Shown: positions 27,715 through 40,400 of the stretch, piece after piece
How positions within the stretch are numbered: the stretch's first letter is position 1
How the letters are laid out: the number at the start of each line of letters is the position of its first letter
Assembly (NCBI GenBank): GCA_036785705.1
Contig: JAWUZG010000056.1
Coordinates: forward strand, 14,702,001 to 14,766,000
DNA from: Acanthornis magna
Lineage: Eukaryota > Chordata > Aves > Passeriformes > Acanthizidae
DNA length: 64,000 nt
Direction: 5' to 3'
Position numbers and translations under genes: made by a program
The notes under the pieces: model-generated
Told to the model about the DNA's origin: nothing
The model's input: the letters and a program-made list of their open reading frames with translations, nothing else
Database searches by the model: none

Positions 27715-27736
27715 TTTTGGGCATATATGCCCAAAA
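27715..27736. repeat. Perfect 22-bp palindrome
   Basis: The left half TTTTGGGCATA (27715-27725) is exactly complementary to the right half TATGCCCAAAA (27726-27736), with no spacer. The pair outside it (G and G) does not match, so it stops sharply. It could be a dimeric protein site or a cruciform-forming sequence. No transposon ends or target duplication were recognised around it. Confidence 0.85.
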
Positions 27737-29115
27737 GACAGGACTAGTCTTTGATCTCATATAAAATGTACAAAACATAAAATATTGTGTATTAGAGGTC
27801 CCTTGAGCAAGAGCTGTTATTTAGGCATCAACTGCAAACACATTATCATCAGAAGACTTATTCCAAGGTATGAAAAAAATCCACTAACATCAGGAAATAG
27901 AAACGTTTGAAAGCTTCTCTGGAAGCCCTCAGAACCAAACCAGGACACCTCCGTGTAAGGTAGGCTCCAGGACCTCTGATCAGACACTTTCCTGATCTTC
28001 AGGACTGCACACCCCAAGCAGGGACAAGCTGAATATTAACACCTTTCTGAAACTGTTTAATATATGAGGCTCTTTTTTAACCTGTTGGTATCCTGTCTTC
28101 TTGTGGAATGCAGACAAGTGTGGGGTTTTTTTTCCTTATTAATATAGAACTTACAAGTAAAACATTGCCTGTTATAATACAGGAAATATTTTGTACAGAG
28201 GGAAAATTCTGCGACCTGCCTACTAAATGACAGGCCCAAGCAGTTCCTCACGTATGGCCCCCAATGATCACATCCCATTTTGTGCATATTGGAGCTTTCC
28301 AAACCTCCAAAGTTTTATGTTTAGCAAAGCAGATGTGCAAATGGAGATCCGGGTGACCTCCCCTCTGAGAACCAGGCCTTTGACACACATTACTCCCCTG
28401 CTGACAGCACGAGAACTGTGGATCAGTTGGCATTTCACACCTGCAACTAATGTAGAAGCTGTAACAATATGAGTGAGCATTAGGGAAAGACGGGATCCTT
28501 TGGACATAAACCAGCTATATTTAACAGGAAAGGTGCAAATCCACATTATGACTCAGGATATGTATTAGCTGCAGCCCTTCTTTAACCTAGAAAGGAAGAA
28601 TTATATCCAAGGGAACTTACCTCAGAGTTTCTCTTTCCTCTGGCAGAAGTGATGATTAGGCTGAAACTGGCCATTTGTTTTATCTGTAGGTGGGGAATAG
28701 ACAATTTAGTCCATGCAGCTTCAGCTGTCTTGGCTCAGGATCCTGATCTACAATAAATACCTCTTGCAATCAATAGAGCAATGAACTTGGAGCAGAGCCA
28801 AGGACCTTTCCCGGCAACTTTGGCCTGGACTGAGCTGACCTGGTAAATCTGCAGGGGATGGGGAGAGATCTCACTGAAGATCCTGAGCTCTCCAAGTCCT
28901 CCCTGCCTTGGGAATTCCGTGCCTCCAGTTAGGCTGCTGAGGACGGGAATTCCGACAGCTTTTCACATGCTATTTTCTTGTTGGCAACAGATGCTCTGCA
29001 CTGCTCCTTGGGCCTTTTGGACTTCCCTGACGTTGCAGCACATATCCTGCAACATCATCACTGACCAGGGCTCTCTTCACTAAATCAGGTCTATCAGCTG
29101 CAGAGCACTTGGGGT

Positions 29116-29141
29116 TAGATGTATTTGCTAGATGTATTTGT
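29116..29141. repeat. Two-copy 13-bp direct repeat
   Basis: TAGATGTATTTGC is immediately followed by TAGATGTATTTGT, and then by a partial third start (TAGATTAGC). It is a small slippage duplication. Confidence 0.75.
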
Positions 29142-29550
29142 TAGATTAGCAAATCTTGTTGGGTGGATGGAAAGGTACCATCACCCTTTGTACCAGCATG
29201 GTCTAGCCCTGAGAACTCATCTCCACTAGATGTTTTTGGAGGTTTCTCTGTCAGTGTCTAAAGGTGGCTGCTCTGACACCTCCCCACAGCTGTAAATGAG
29301 CGATTCCATCTCCTCCTGCCAGGGGTACAGGGCGGGAATGGGTCAGCAGCACATCTCTCCTTGGAAAGTCAGGGTGCAACCCCCACCAAAATGGGCCCCT
29401 GGGCAGTTGCTTGACATTGGGCTTGAGAAAGGAAACTGGTTTGTCACCTCTTGCTTAACGGTGTCACCTCAAGGCAGAGCTGAGGTGCACCAATGGGCAG
29501 GAGAGATAAGATTGCATTATTAACGTTATATTCTTCATGTCCTGCAGATC

Positions 29551-29603
29551 ACACAATCATAGAAAGGCTAGGATTGAAAAATATTTTGATCACCCCGTTC
29601 CAA
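29551..29603 (-). mobile_element. Short CR1 3' tail remnant
   Basis: On the plus strand ACAATCATAGAAAGGCTAGG followed by ATTGAAAAATATTTTGATCA and CCCCGTTCC matches the reversed CR1 terminus, in which an 'AATCATAGAA' tail precedes 'GGTTGGAAAGGACC...TCATC...GTTCCA'. It is about 53 bp and strongly diverged. Confidence 0.65.
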
Positions 29604-31519
29604 GATATACTATTCAAAACGTGATGCAACATTAAAAATGTGGTGGGATTCTCACATAACTATTCATTTATAGGTTCTCCTACCAAAGAAAGGAAAGCAT
29701 CTCTCCTTACTCATCTTTCTGGTTTCTCTTAGAAGATACACAGCTCCAAAGTAGATGAGAGCCGTCATCATCCATGACCCCTTGGACAGAAAACTGTATA
29801 AAAACATATAAAAATGTTTTTAACCCAGAATAATGTAAACTACAGATGAAGTATGTGGGAATACTTTTGTGTAAGGTAATTTTATGTATGTACTCTGCAA
29901 AATGTGTTTTAGATGTAGTTGAGAATAGTAGTGTATACAAATCAAAGTTAGCAGGAATATTAAAACAGGTGGGAAGGGCACAGAAGAGACAAGGGAAATT
30001 GCAGATATAGGCAGGAAAAAAGAAAAGATGATAGATGTGGAGACAGCTAAAAGGATGACAGGTGTGACAGGCAGGATCAGGTAGGACAAATCCAAATGGT
30101 TCATAAGACTGAAAAATGCCTTTCTAGCATTGTACTTATAGTTCATTTTTCCACAGTGGTGTTACAGTGCTTTTTCTACTGTAGCTACAAATGCAGCACT
30201 GAAGTTCTCCTGATTACTTTTTTTCCCCTGTGGAAGATGTCCTTTACGCTGTGATGAGATCATTGGTGTATTAGTTCATTTTAATCTTTTCAGAAGAAAT
30301 CCAGGAACTGCGGTGAGGTCATGACTGCAGTAATGTCTAAAAGGATGGTTTTATGGAGGAGAGGAGAAATATTCCTCTCATTTAGCAAAACAGTAACAGA
30401 ATTTGTTGCTCTCAAGTGTGTTGGGCAAGTTAACGTTTGTTTATTTTTCTGTTTCATGTGTTTGCAAAAGACAGCCTGCTTCATACTCTTGTTTTTTCCC
30501 TAAGAATTGCATAAATCTAATAAAGGCTGCAGACAAAGCACCCTGTTAGGGCTCCACCTGAACAATCCTCTAGCAGCATCCCAACCCATGGCACCTCCTA
30601 ATCTTACAATCAGGAGCAGGGTAAAAAAAAAAAACAGACTCCTCTGATGGCCTGAATGTCCTCACATTAGACCTTCTGGACCGTTGAGAAGGCAATCCTC
30701 GTTCCCATCTCTTTCAAGGAAAAAATCCTGGGGGCATCCCCCAGAGCCATGGTATAGCTCTTTAATAAGACATATCTGTGCCTCATGGATCAATGGAGCA
30801 ATGTCAGGCATGAATTCGGACCGTGACATTTCAGGCAATGACCCAAAAATAAAAGTGCCAAAATTTCACTGTTACTCTGATTTTTACCTCCAGTCTTTTC
30901 CACTCTCTGTGGAAGTGACAAGACTTAATGATATAATTCTGAAAGGTCTCTGGATGGATTTAGTACTGAAAAGAGACAAGTAGACAGATGGAATCATGTG
31001 CCTTGCTTTACTGTGGCCAATGTATTATATTTTAATGTGTTCTAATGAACTTTAGAATTACTCCCCAGCGTGCTTGCTGCCTGGGTCAGAGGGGTTCTTT
31101 CGAGCGTACCATCTTCCTGGATCCTTGAGATAAATCCCTCTGGATTTGTTGGGTCAACAGCAAAGTGGTGATAACAAATACACCGCTGCTTTAACCCAGC
31201 ACTGTGCTTTCCCCCTCTTTGCAAAGTGGATTTGTGCTTACTAAGAGTTACACTGCTCCTCTTTTAGCAACTTCAGGCCATTAGTGACATGCACAAAACC
31301 AGTTCCCCTTTCATATCCAGCGATCTTGGATGATCCATGGGACGCAGAAGACGCCTCAGGTTTAGTTTTGTTCCGAGGGTTTAAGAGATTTAGTTGCCCA
31401 GAGAGGAGTGGGAGATTAGTGGTGCTCGTTGATGGTGACAAGGACCTGTGTGCTCTAAATCCCATCTCAAGCAGAGAAGAACGCACCTCTACACACGACT
31501 AATATGCATAACTATGGAA

Positions 31520-31541
31520 AGTCTTTTAAATAAAAAAGACT
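31520..31541. repeat. Small perfect inverted repeat
   Basis: Arms AGTCTTTT (31520-31527) and AAAAGACT (31534-31541) with a 6-base A/T loop. It is A/T-rich and could be chance. Confidence 0.6.
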
Positions 31542-34500
31542 AATTAATAATGCTTAGTGGTCTAGGTGTCTAAGTATGAATTGTCAGGGATTTCTGCAGG
31601 CTTAGGGAGGTGGGGAAATGGGTTAACATCGCATTGTTTCAAATTACAGGGTTTTAGATTGTTTCAAACGAGAAGCAGAGAGGGTTTCCACGCCAGATTT
31701 GAGACTTTTGTTCTCTTTTATTTGTAGTAAAATTTCGGCTTCAGCTCACATTGTCATTCTACTCAGGCTGCTTCCCAGACCAGCTAATTTGTCTACCTGT
31801 GTTCCATTTTAGGCCTTGGTTTTAATTTGAGGATGATTCCTGCTAATACCAAAGACTGGATAGGACATCCATTAAAAGTCTACACAGCAATTGAAATGGA
31901 AAATTCCAAAAGAAACCCTATTAGAGTTTTTCTCCATCAAATCAACATTACAGACTTCTTATGCATTTCTTAATTAGACATTGATATTAACTGGACTGTT
32001 GCATGATTTAAATCTAGCTCTTAATCTCAGCTATTCTATGCTGCTGTAGTTTTTATGACATCCAACTAGCGACTGCTTTATGCATTAATCTATCTGGAAA
32101 ACCACCTTCACTTTTTTTTTGTCTTTTTTTAGAAGAATAAAGGCCCCAAGAAGGAAATGAAAGCTTTTGGGTTCAGCCATTAGTAATTTTCTGCTTAGTA
32201 TTTGAAAAATTGCTTATTTTAATTGCTTCATAGAAGAAAAAGATATCAAAGCTAACGTTCTTTCTCTCCAAACTTTGTAATTATTTCTCTCAGAGTCTTA
32301 TTTGAAATGCCTTGAAAGGATTTTCATTGAAATGTAGATTTCTTCTCTTTCAAAAGTACTTTTATTCCCCCGTGCTTCTTTCCCTTTTTTTTCCTAGTGA
32401 CTTCCTCTCTAGATTTAGAGCAAAAACATAGCCTCCAATGTCTGGACACTGCAGCATGTGTCACACAGATGTCCCTAAAGTGACATCTTCTTTAAACCTA
32501 ACCTTCCCATGGCCTATAGACTGTGCTGACAATTGGCTTTAAGTCTTATTCTGGTGTCCTTGGGCTTCCTCCAGGGATAGTGAAGAAAAGTCATAGGTGT
32601 TACAAGACTTTGCTCTGTCAGATTCTACTCATCCTGAAAAGTATTGTGTGATTTGCTAATTAATACCACCACCAAAATCAGGGGAATCTAGCGGAAAAAT
32701 TCTATAAGGTTGGTGAGCTGAAGTTGGTGATAAACCATGGCACAGGTAAGCCCTGTATAGTTTTGGGTTGTTTTTCCAGCAGTGTGAATCCTGAAAATCC
32801 TAATCTAGAAAGGAATTTGCTAACCAAACCCTGTTGTTAATTCTGCATTGTATTTAAATGTCAGTAGCACAAAGCTTCAGGATCATGTCGGGCCTCTCAG
32901 TAATCCTTGATACCAATGCAGCAAGAGTAGCAAGAAGTTCTTTATTTCACCTATACATTTTCAGAGAGCATTATTTACTAATAGATTATGATCTGGTCAA
33001 AATGATCTATACATTCATTACATCTGGAGTGGGCTTTCATAACTCACAGCACCTGAGAATGAGGCAAAACTCACATTCATTTATAGTGCAGCAATTCTGC
33101 TTAGCAAAAAGTGGTGCAGGGAAAACACTGTCCTAAGCACTTGTGGTCTGCTCTGGGTCCCAGGTGATTTCTCATGCCAGCTCACAACCATCTTTAAGAG
33201 CCTCAGAAGAGTGGGGACCTGGCTGCCTCAGAGCCACCTCAAAATACAGCCGTTCCTCTGCAAATAAGTCACCCCACCAGGCTCATGTAGGCATGGCTGA
33301 GGTTATCTTGCAGGGGAATCTTCCCAGCGGAACAAAACATTTGGAGAATAGAAGATTGAAATGAAGCTAAAGCATTCTCAGTATCAGATTTTGCAGGCAT
33401 TTTTTTGCAATAACACAAAAGGAAGAAAGAGAATAAGAAAATGAGCTAGAGGGAGATGGAGAGAGAGATGGTCTATTAAGCAAAGCTACTTTTTTACTCT
33501 CTGAATTTACAGTCCTGATAGACATCTTTACTCAAAATTACTCATTTTTTATATTCAGATACTACAGCTTTCAGTACTAGGTCCTAGATTTGTCTGGACA
33601 GATTACCCTCTTATTTCCACAATGAAACTTAATTATCCTTTTTATGTCTTCAGATACTTCCAGTTATTTCCTGAACTGTTTCTGGGGACAGAGAGCAGCT
33701 GATGGGTCAGTCAGTAAAGTAAATACTGTGCATCCTTGCTGTTTTTAAGGTGAAAGCCCTTTGGCCTCAGGTCTTCTTAGAAAATTTTGGGGGCTAATAC
33801 ACATAATTTGCTCAGATCTACTTTTTCTGAGCTTTTTTTCTTTTTTTTTGTGACTAGGCAGAGACCCATCATTTTCTCAGCACCTTTCTGTGTATTACTT
33901 GGAAGCATCTAAATGTGACTAACTCACCTGGAATCCATAGGAGGATATTTGAATGCGTCATCTCTGAGACAAGAATAACTCCTCATGAAATCCAGGGTGG
34001 AAATGACTGCGTGGTTTCAAACACCCCTTCCTGTACCCCTGCTGCTGCAGCAAGAAGGAATGCATATGAGTAGTTAAAGCCCAAATGACTAAATAAATTG
34101 GTTCAAAGCAATAGTAGGAGCACAGAGGGATGTGGAAGTTGCTGGAATTGAGTAGTTTCTGGATTTTAGGACACTGTAGGTTTCATCTGTGAAGAAAACT
34201 ATTACACATTATCCTTTGTCACTACCTTTTATCTGAGCAGAACTAACACAGAGTAGTCAACATGAAAATGTTGCCTAAGATAACCCAGGGCCGGCAAGTA
34301 CTGAAGAGAAAATTGTAATGAGTATCCATTCAGACTTTGAGAGTTATTTTTTAGCTTTTTTTTTTTTTTTAAGTCTTGGTTGTTCAAATAAGAAAATAAA
34401 GAAGTGTTACAACTAATTAAAATATAAATTGGCTTAGGAAAATCACCCAAATCATTAGGAAGTACAGAGAGAGCACAACTGGGCATGTGTTATAGAATCC

Positions 34501-36011
34501 TTTATGAATGAAATGCTAAGTCCTAAAGGGCTGACCTGGTAAGATAATTTTAATCCATAAATAGAGCAGGTGTTGCTTTGGTACCCAGGTATGCTTTACC
34601 AGGTTGAACAAGGAGTGGTCAAATGCAGTTTGACCAGGGTGGGATGAACAGATTTTGCACGGACTTTATACATTGTATAAACCCCAAATTAAACATCATT
34701 TCTCTTACCCTGGCATAGTATTCACACTGCAGTCACATCTCTGTATGGAAGTCGCTTCTTCCAAGTCCAGCTTGTGACCCCAGCCCGAAAGCAGGAACCA
34801 GGATGGTTCAGCATTTGAGTCTGTCATACCAAAACCAGAAATTACGATGTCACTGCGGTATAAAACTCAAGTTTCTCTGTCACACCCAACCTACATTTTT
34901 TCCTGATGAGCTCATCATACTTAGTTTCCACTATCCTGAGAGAGCAGATAATCTGTTTCCTATAAATACAATGAAGAGTGCTTCAAATGACACGGCATTT
35001 TTTGCAGTTCATAATTTCGGTGATTCAAAATAAATGGGAAAAGAAAAGAAGCTGAAAGCATCAAGCAGCAGGATCCCAGGACTGAGGGTCTCGGGCTGAG
35101 TTCCCATTTTTGCTGTTGATGGGTTCTCCCATCTCAGACCTGTCACCTGAACCTTCAGTCTGGGTGCATTTCTCTGCCTCCACAGGGTCCTGCAGCCCTC
35201 TGTGCTATAAATTGGGTCCTGATCTCATCTCTGCCCCCACTCCCTGCAACTGGAAAAGGAGTGATAAAAAATAATAATAAGCTGTGAATAATTATGTATT
35301 GTCTTTATAGTGAAACAGGCCTTGAGCATTGTGAGCTCTCCACTGGGAGAAGTTCCATTTTAAAAAATCTCCCTGGCATAAAAATGAATCGGATCCTGTT
35401 GCATGAATGGCCTGCATTTACTATTCTTTTCACTTACCTTCTCATCGTTCATTTTCTGAGCTGACTTGTGCCTCTTCTCTGATTGTCAGCGGGAACTGGG
35501 TAACAAGAACTTGCTGGAAATGGAGTAGTAAATAAATAAACAAACACAGAAAAAAACCTGCTGACTTGGCAGATACGCTATTACAACCATGATGTAAAAC
35601 TATCAAACAACAACTGCAACTTCTGAATGTCTCACAGCTCACATCGCAAACAGCAAGGGAGGAAACTGAAAGAGGATTTTAATCAGTGATAATGATTTTG
35701 GAACAACACTGGATTTTCAGATCATAAGAAATTCAGGACAAGTCTGGGTTCAATTCTTGGTCCAAGTCAGATATTCTTCCTGTGGCCATTGTAGCATCAA
35801 GCACTGCATCCATCATCTGTAAAAGGGCAGTATTGGACTACCCCAATAGCAATGACCACTCTACTGCAGCCAAAAAAATCAGTCAGCATCTTTTCTCTAG
35901 GGTGAGGAAAATATTTGGGCACTCCAGGAGTGCTCTTTTCTCCTCCCAAGAGCCCGGCACCTCTAAGTGTGATACCAGGGCTCCTTGTTTCAATTTGGAA
36001 GCTCTCGGAAA

Positions 36012-36024
36012 AGGTGACAGTTCA
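36012..36024 (+). promoter_or_regulatory. DR1-type nuclear-receptor motif
   Basis: AGGTGA, one base (C), then AGTTCA. Both halves fit the RGKTSA half-site and the one-base spacing is the DR1 arrangement bound by COUP-TF, HNF4 and RXR heterodimers. It lies about 25 kb upstream of the NR2F2 promoter. A match this short is expected now and then by chance. Confidence 0.3.
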
Positions 36025-37370
36025 CAGCTGCTTCACTGGTCTTGCCCCAGGAATGGAGCATCTGCCCCAGGGAGAGGAAGCAAAATAGAGCAGGGCGGAG
36101 GCAGAAACACCACAAATAACCTAACCTAACGGATGTTTTGTTGGGAAAAAGGGGAGATTAATTAAAGGGGAAAATCTGCTGGTCATTAAGTGTCCTGGAG
36201 CAACTGTTGTGACACTGAAGCAGTGAGTTTCTGTGTGGCTTTAAGACATCTGCCCTAAGGAAACATTTGCAATTGAAACTGTGTCCTCTTTTTCCCAAGT
36301 CTCTGATTCCCATAGGCCTGCAGTGGCCTCGCTAAATGAAATGCTTCTTTAGGGAGACTGGCTGGCCCCAGGGATTGGTAATGCAATATAGAGCCTTTCA
36401 TCTCTCACCCATGAACCCAAGTCAAACAGAGTTTGGTAAATGGCCAATAACCCCTACCATCCCGGGGCTGTTTGGTGACCTGTGCGAAATGAGGAGGGTC
36501 ATCTCTGTGTCTGTTTACTAGAAGGCAAGTGTCAACTTCACCATAAAAAAGGACACAGTTACTACTCATTATCACCCAATTTAACATTCTGAAGACAAGA
36601 GAATGAGCCTGGAAAACTCAGCCATCTTCTGACCCAACCATGGCGGTCCCAGTACATCAGGGTTTGAGGAACATTAATGAGGACAGTTGCATTGTAGCAA
36701 ACCAGGCTGTGCCTCTCCCGCCAACAAGAAATCCAAGTCTGAACCACTCTCAGCGGCATGTGAGCACAGTTGCTCCCAGATCTGCGTGGAAATCCACAGG
36801 ATTTGGTTCGGTTTTTAGGTGCAGCAGGCACTAAAGCACAACCATGAAGTTACGGAATGCTGCAAATCCTCATTTGTGGTCTTAAATGGACACAGGCAAC
36901 TTGCACAGGGACCCAGCATCCAGCACTGAAAGAGTTAACGTGCTGAGAAACCCTGCACTGGAAGGCTCTGCTCCCTCACCCATCATGAATATACTGTTCT
37001 GGTTACCAAAATAGCTGTATTTGGAAGGGTTGAAGGCCAGAAGCTCACTGCAGTACCCACTCTTGCCCTATGCACTGCTCATTTTAAGGTCAGACCTTTA
37101 GCATCAGGAATCTGTTAGAAGAAAGAGGAATCGCTTTAAAAGTTGTTGCCACTCTGGGGATTACCCTGGAAGGTCTGAGAGGGTAAAGGAAAGGGCAGGG
37201 GCAGATAAACACTTGGCCACATGAAAAATCAGCTGCCCCTAAATTTCAGTACATCTGCATAAACCTCCCAAAACTGCAGGCAGCTTGTCCTTCCTCACAG
37301 TGTTCCCAGCCACCACTTTCATTTTGCAGCCCTTCTCATGCCACAGCAATGTTAACAGTGTCGTTGTCAG

Positions 37371-37450
37371 CTGTGAGTTACTGTTTAATCCCTCCTATCT
37401 TGATTAATTGCATTAAATTGGTATACCTATGTTAATTAAACAGAAGATGG
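37371..37450. promoter_or_regulatory. Possible conserved element with spaced inverted repeat
   Basis: CTGTTTAAT (37381-37389) pairs with ATTAAACAG (37435-37443) across 45 bp. The spacer holds homeodomain-like words (TTGATTAATTGCATTAAATTG) and the palindrome GGTATACC. Dense TAAT cores and lack of repeats suggest a regulatory element. No alignment was possible. Confidence 0.35.
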
Positions 37451-40400
37451 CAGAGGCAGCTTTTACTTCTTGTTCTTTTGTGTAAATCATTTCCCAGGGC
37501 TTCACAGGTTGTGGAAAAATAACAATACAGGCACACCACACATCATATTTCAGCACAGCTGATAAAGCTATTTTACTCATACAGTGGTCCATGATTCTCT
37601 TTGCATATCACAGTATAGGTTTAATTACCACGCCGCTGCTGCATGGCAGCTCCTCTCACTTCTTTTTTTTTTATTTGTATTATTTGCAAGTCATAATCAT
37701 GTTTTCCTGTCATCCCTGAGCATTGTGCATGCGTGCATACAGGCAAATGCCAAGCCTGGAAAGGAAATTTGATGCGTGTCCATGAATTGGAGTTTTCAAA
37801 CTTTGGCTGAAGATTAGTACATGTAAACATAGCTCTGCCCCCTTCATCTTGGATAATTGGTCACAAATGCTACTTGACACTTCTCAAATCAGACACTTTA
37901 CATACTTCTGAGCATAGCTGAACTTTTTTGGCAGGAATTAATTTGCTTTGCAACTTAGCTGCTCATTCCTGGCCCGATCCCTGCTCCAGTGATTTCAGGG
38001 CAATGTTCTGCCAGTGTGAGGAGCACAGAGGCAGGACCAGATCTGTTTGCTAGCACAGACGAGCCCGGCTTTGTTGACTCCCTCAGAAAAACAATTACTG
38101 CAGCTAATGTTCTGCCCTTTGCCAGCCTTGATTAACGTTAGGATTTTTACCTTCAGGTCCCTCTTTCTATTCCAATTACTGTGCAAGTTACAGTGCATCA
38201 GGGGACATCTCAAAAGAACGGAGAAGGCGATGTAGCATCACCAGAAAATGCAAATTCTGACACGCCAAGACCCTTCCACAGCTTTACGGGAGATGGTTGC
38301 AGACACCATCCAAGGAAACTCTCTCACTTTTTTCCTGCCCCTCCTGCAAACGGTGCATGCTCCAGCAGAGAAGGGAAATCCATTTCTGGAGTGTTGATGG
38401 AGTTTGAAGCAGGCACAGGATCTCATTCTGTTAAAGAGCCCCCTGTTTGCTCTGCCAGTGCCGCGTGTTTGCTCACCGTGCACCAGTGCTGCGAGAGCTG
38501 AGCAGACCATATGCTCCCTTAGAAGGGCTGCCAGGTCTCAGGGAGCATCACTGTGCCTATTCCAGGAGGGGTTTGGGGCAAGAGCACATTCCGCAAAGGA
38601 TTTCACTAGGAATATTGTATTTTCTCTGGTGATTTATTTCTGTCCAGTCTCTGGACTAAATGACAGTTTATCAGCATATCCATGTAGGCCTATGAATAAC
38701 CAGTGGAAAATCTCATTCGCCCTTTATTTACTGGGATGATGATAAGCTGCAGCATATTAAAAATGTTTGTCAGTTTGTTCTTTTCAGCTATCAAGTGGGG
38801 TGTGTGCCAGCATGCCCTCCTCATGCTGGCTGCTTCACCCAGAAAATGGAGAGAAAAAGACAAAAAAAAGTCAGTTCTAGAAGAGGGCGACCATTTGCAT
38901 GAGTTATTTTAGCATCATTGCCTCGCTTCTCACTCAAACTAAATCTGGAAATCAGATTGAGCTCCTACCTGCAGAAGCAAAGGGCGGAACTTTGTGCTGT
39001 GCTTTGGGTACAGACCATGAGAGGAGCAAATCCCTGGTGGGGCACTCAGGTGGCCTCAGTTCTCAGGGCTTCATGCAGCTCAAAGCACTGATGAGGAGCA
39101 GCCAGGACAGAAACAATCCCCAGGATGTTTCTCTGGCCTCTGGTGGCTTGTGCCATGACCGAGAGCTGACCCACTGCCCGGGGCCAGGGAACAAGCTGCA
39201 TCAGACATCTCTTGGTCCCCACCCTTTCCAACTGTGATCTTGTAAGGGCTCATCCCTAAAAAAGAAGGGCAACTCATGTTATCAGAAATATGGCAGATTC
39301 ACTGTGGAGAAACAATAACTGTCCCTGAATTTACTGTGAAATAATCCACTGCATGTCAGCATGTCTTGGGTTTTCATGGATTCCTACCTTAACATAAACA
39401 AATGGAGACGTATTTTGCTTCATTCTGTTTAACTCTGATATTTGAATCATTATGGGAATGGTGGGTATGATATTTCTAGGTGAACAAGGCAACAATTGGC
39501 CGAGAGATACCACACAGCTCTAAAGCTGGAGCTGAGGAAGAGGCCTGGTTTCCATTGCTATTATCTATCACTATAAATTTAGCTTTCAGGTCCTAGACAT
39601 TTTAAAATAACATGTCTAGTGTTAGAATAGGAGACTACCAGAAAAAGTGAATTACAGGTTACAGACTCCTAGTATTTGCAGTAAAAGAACTATTACCATA
39701 ATTACACCTGTAGAGTACTCGTTTATGTTGTTATTAGGGGAAAGGGATGGTGGAATTAGGATGTAAGGAAAGAAAACATTGCAGAAGGGGAGCCAAATAG
39801 TTTTTCTGGGGCAAAGAACTCTGACAGCTACTGGACACACTTCTGTTTTCAGCACATGAGGTCACCACATGTGTGTGGACCTGCAACGTCCAGGGATTTA
39901 GGTGAAACCACTATGGATCACCAATGTCTGGTACAAATGGAAACAAACCACAGCCCCCAGAAAGGCCCAGCCTCACACTCAGCCCCCAGAGTGGGAGCTG
40001 ATGCTTTTTGTACCACTGAACCTCTCCGTGGTCTTTGCTGGGTGCGAATGGGAATTGTCCAAGTAACTTCATGAGCTTGATTCGCCACAGAAAAGAAACC
40101 TTCCCCATCCTCAAAAAAGACAGATTCTTGGACATATGAAATGAGACTAGAATAAGGGAAAAGAAAATCTTTTTTTAAGGGGAAAGGTGAAACTCCATTT
40201 TGACTGGTGATTCTGTGGTCAGGGCTAAGTGGCTGTTATTAGTCCACAGGCACTCGCTGGTGTAAATCCACTGCATCACCTCCTGGATGTCATTGCTTAA
40301 AGTCAACAAACTCATGCTTCAGAGGCTGAAGATTTACTTGCTTAATGCCTGGTGTCATCAACAAATTCAGGCTGGCAATGACATCCTACTTGTCTAAGCT

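Larger units (their letters stand above)
25120..29550. other. Intergenic DNA, no gene seen
   Basis: AT-rich desert. The notable structure is the 22-bp perfect palindrome at 27,715-27,736. No coding exon, RNA gene or transposon was recognised. A two-copy 13-bp direct repeat (TAGATGTATTTGC, then TAGATGTATTTGT) lies at 29,116-29,141. Confidence 0.7.
29604..37370. other. Intergenic DNA, no gene seen
   Basis: AT-rich desert. It contains an inverted repeat with arms AGTCTTTT/AAAAGACT (31,520-31,541), a 15-base poly-T (34,356-34,370) and a DR1-like nuclear-receptor motif (36,012-36,024). No coding exon or RNA gene is supported. Confidence 0.7.
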
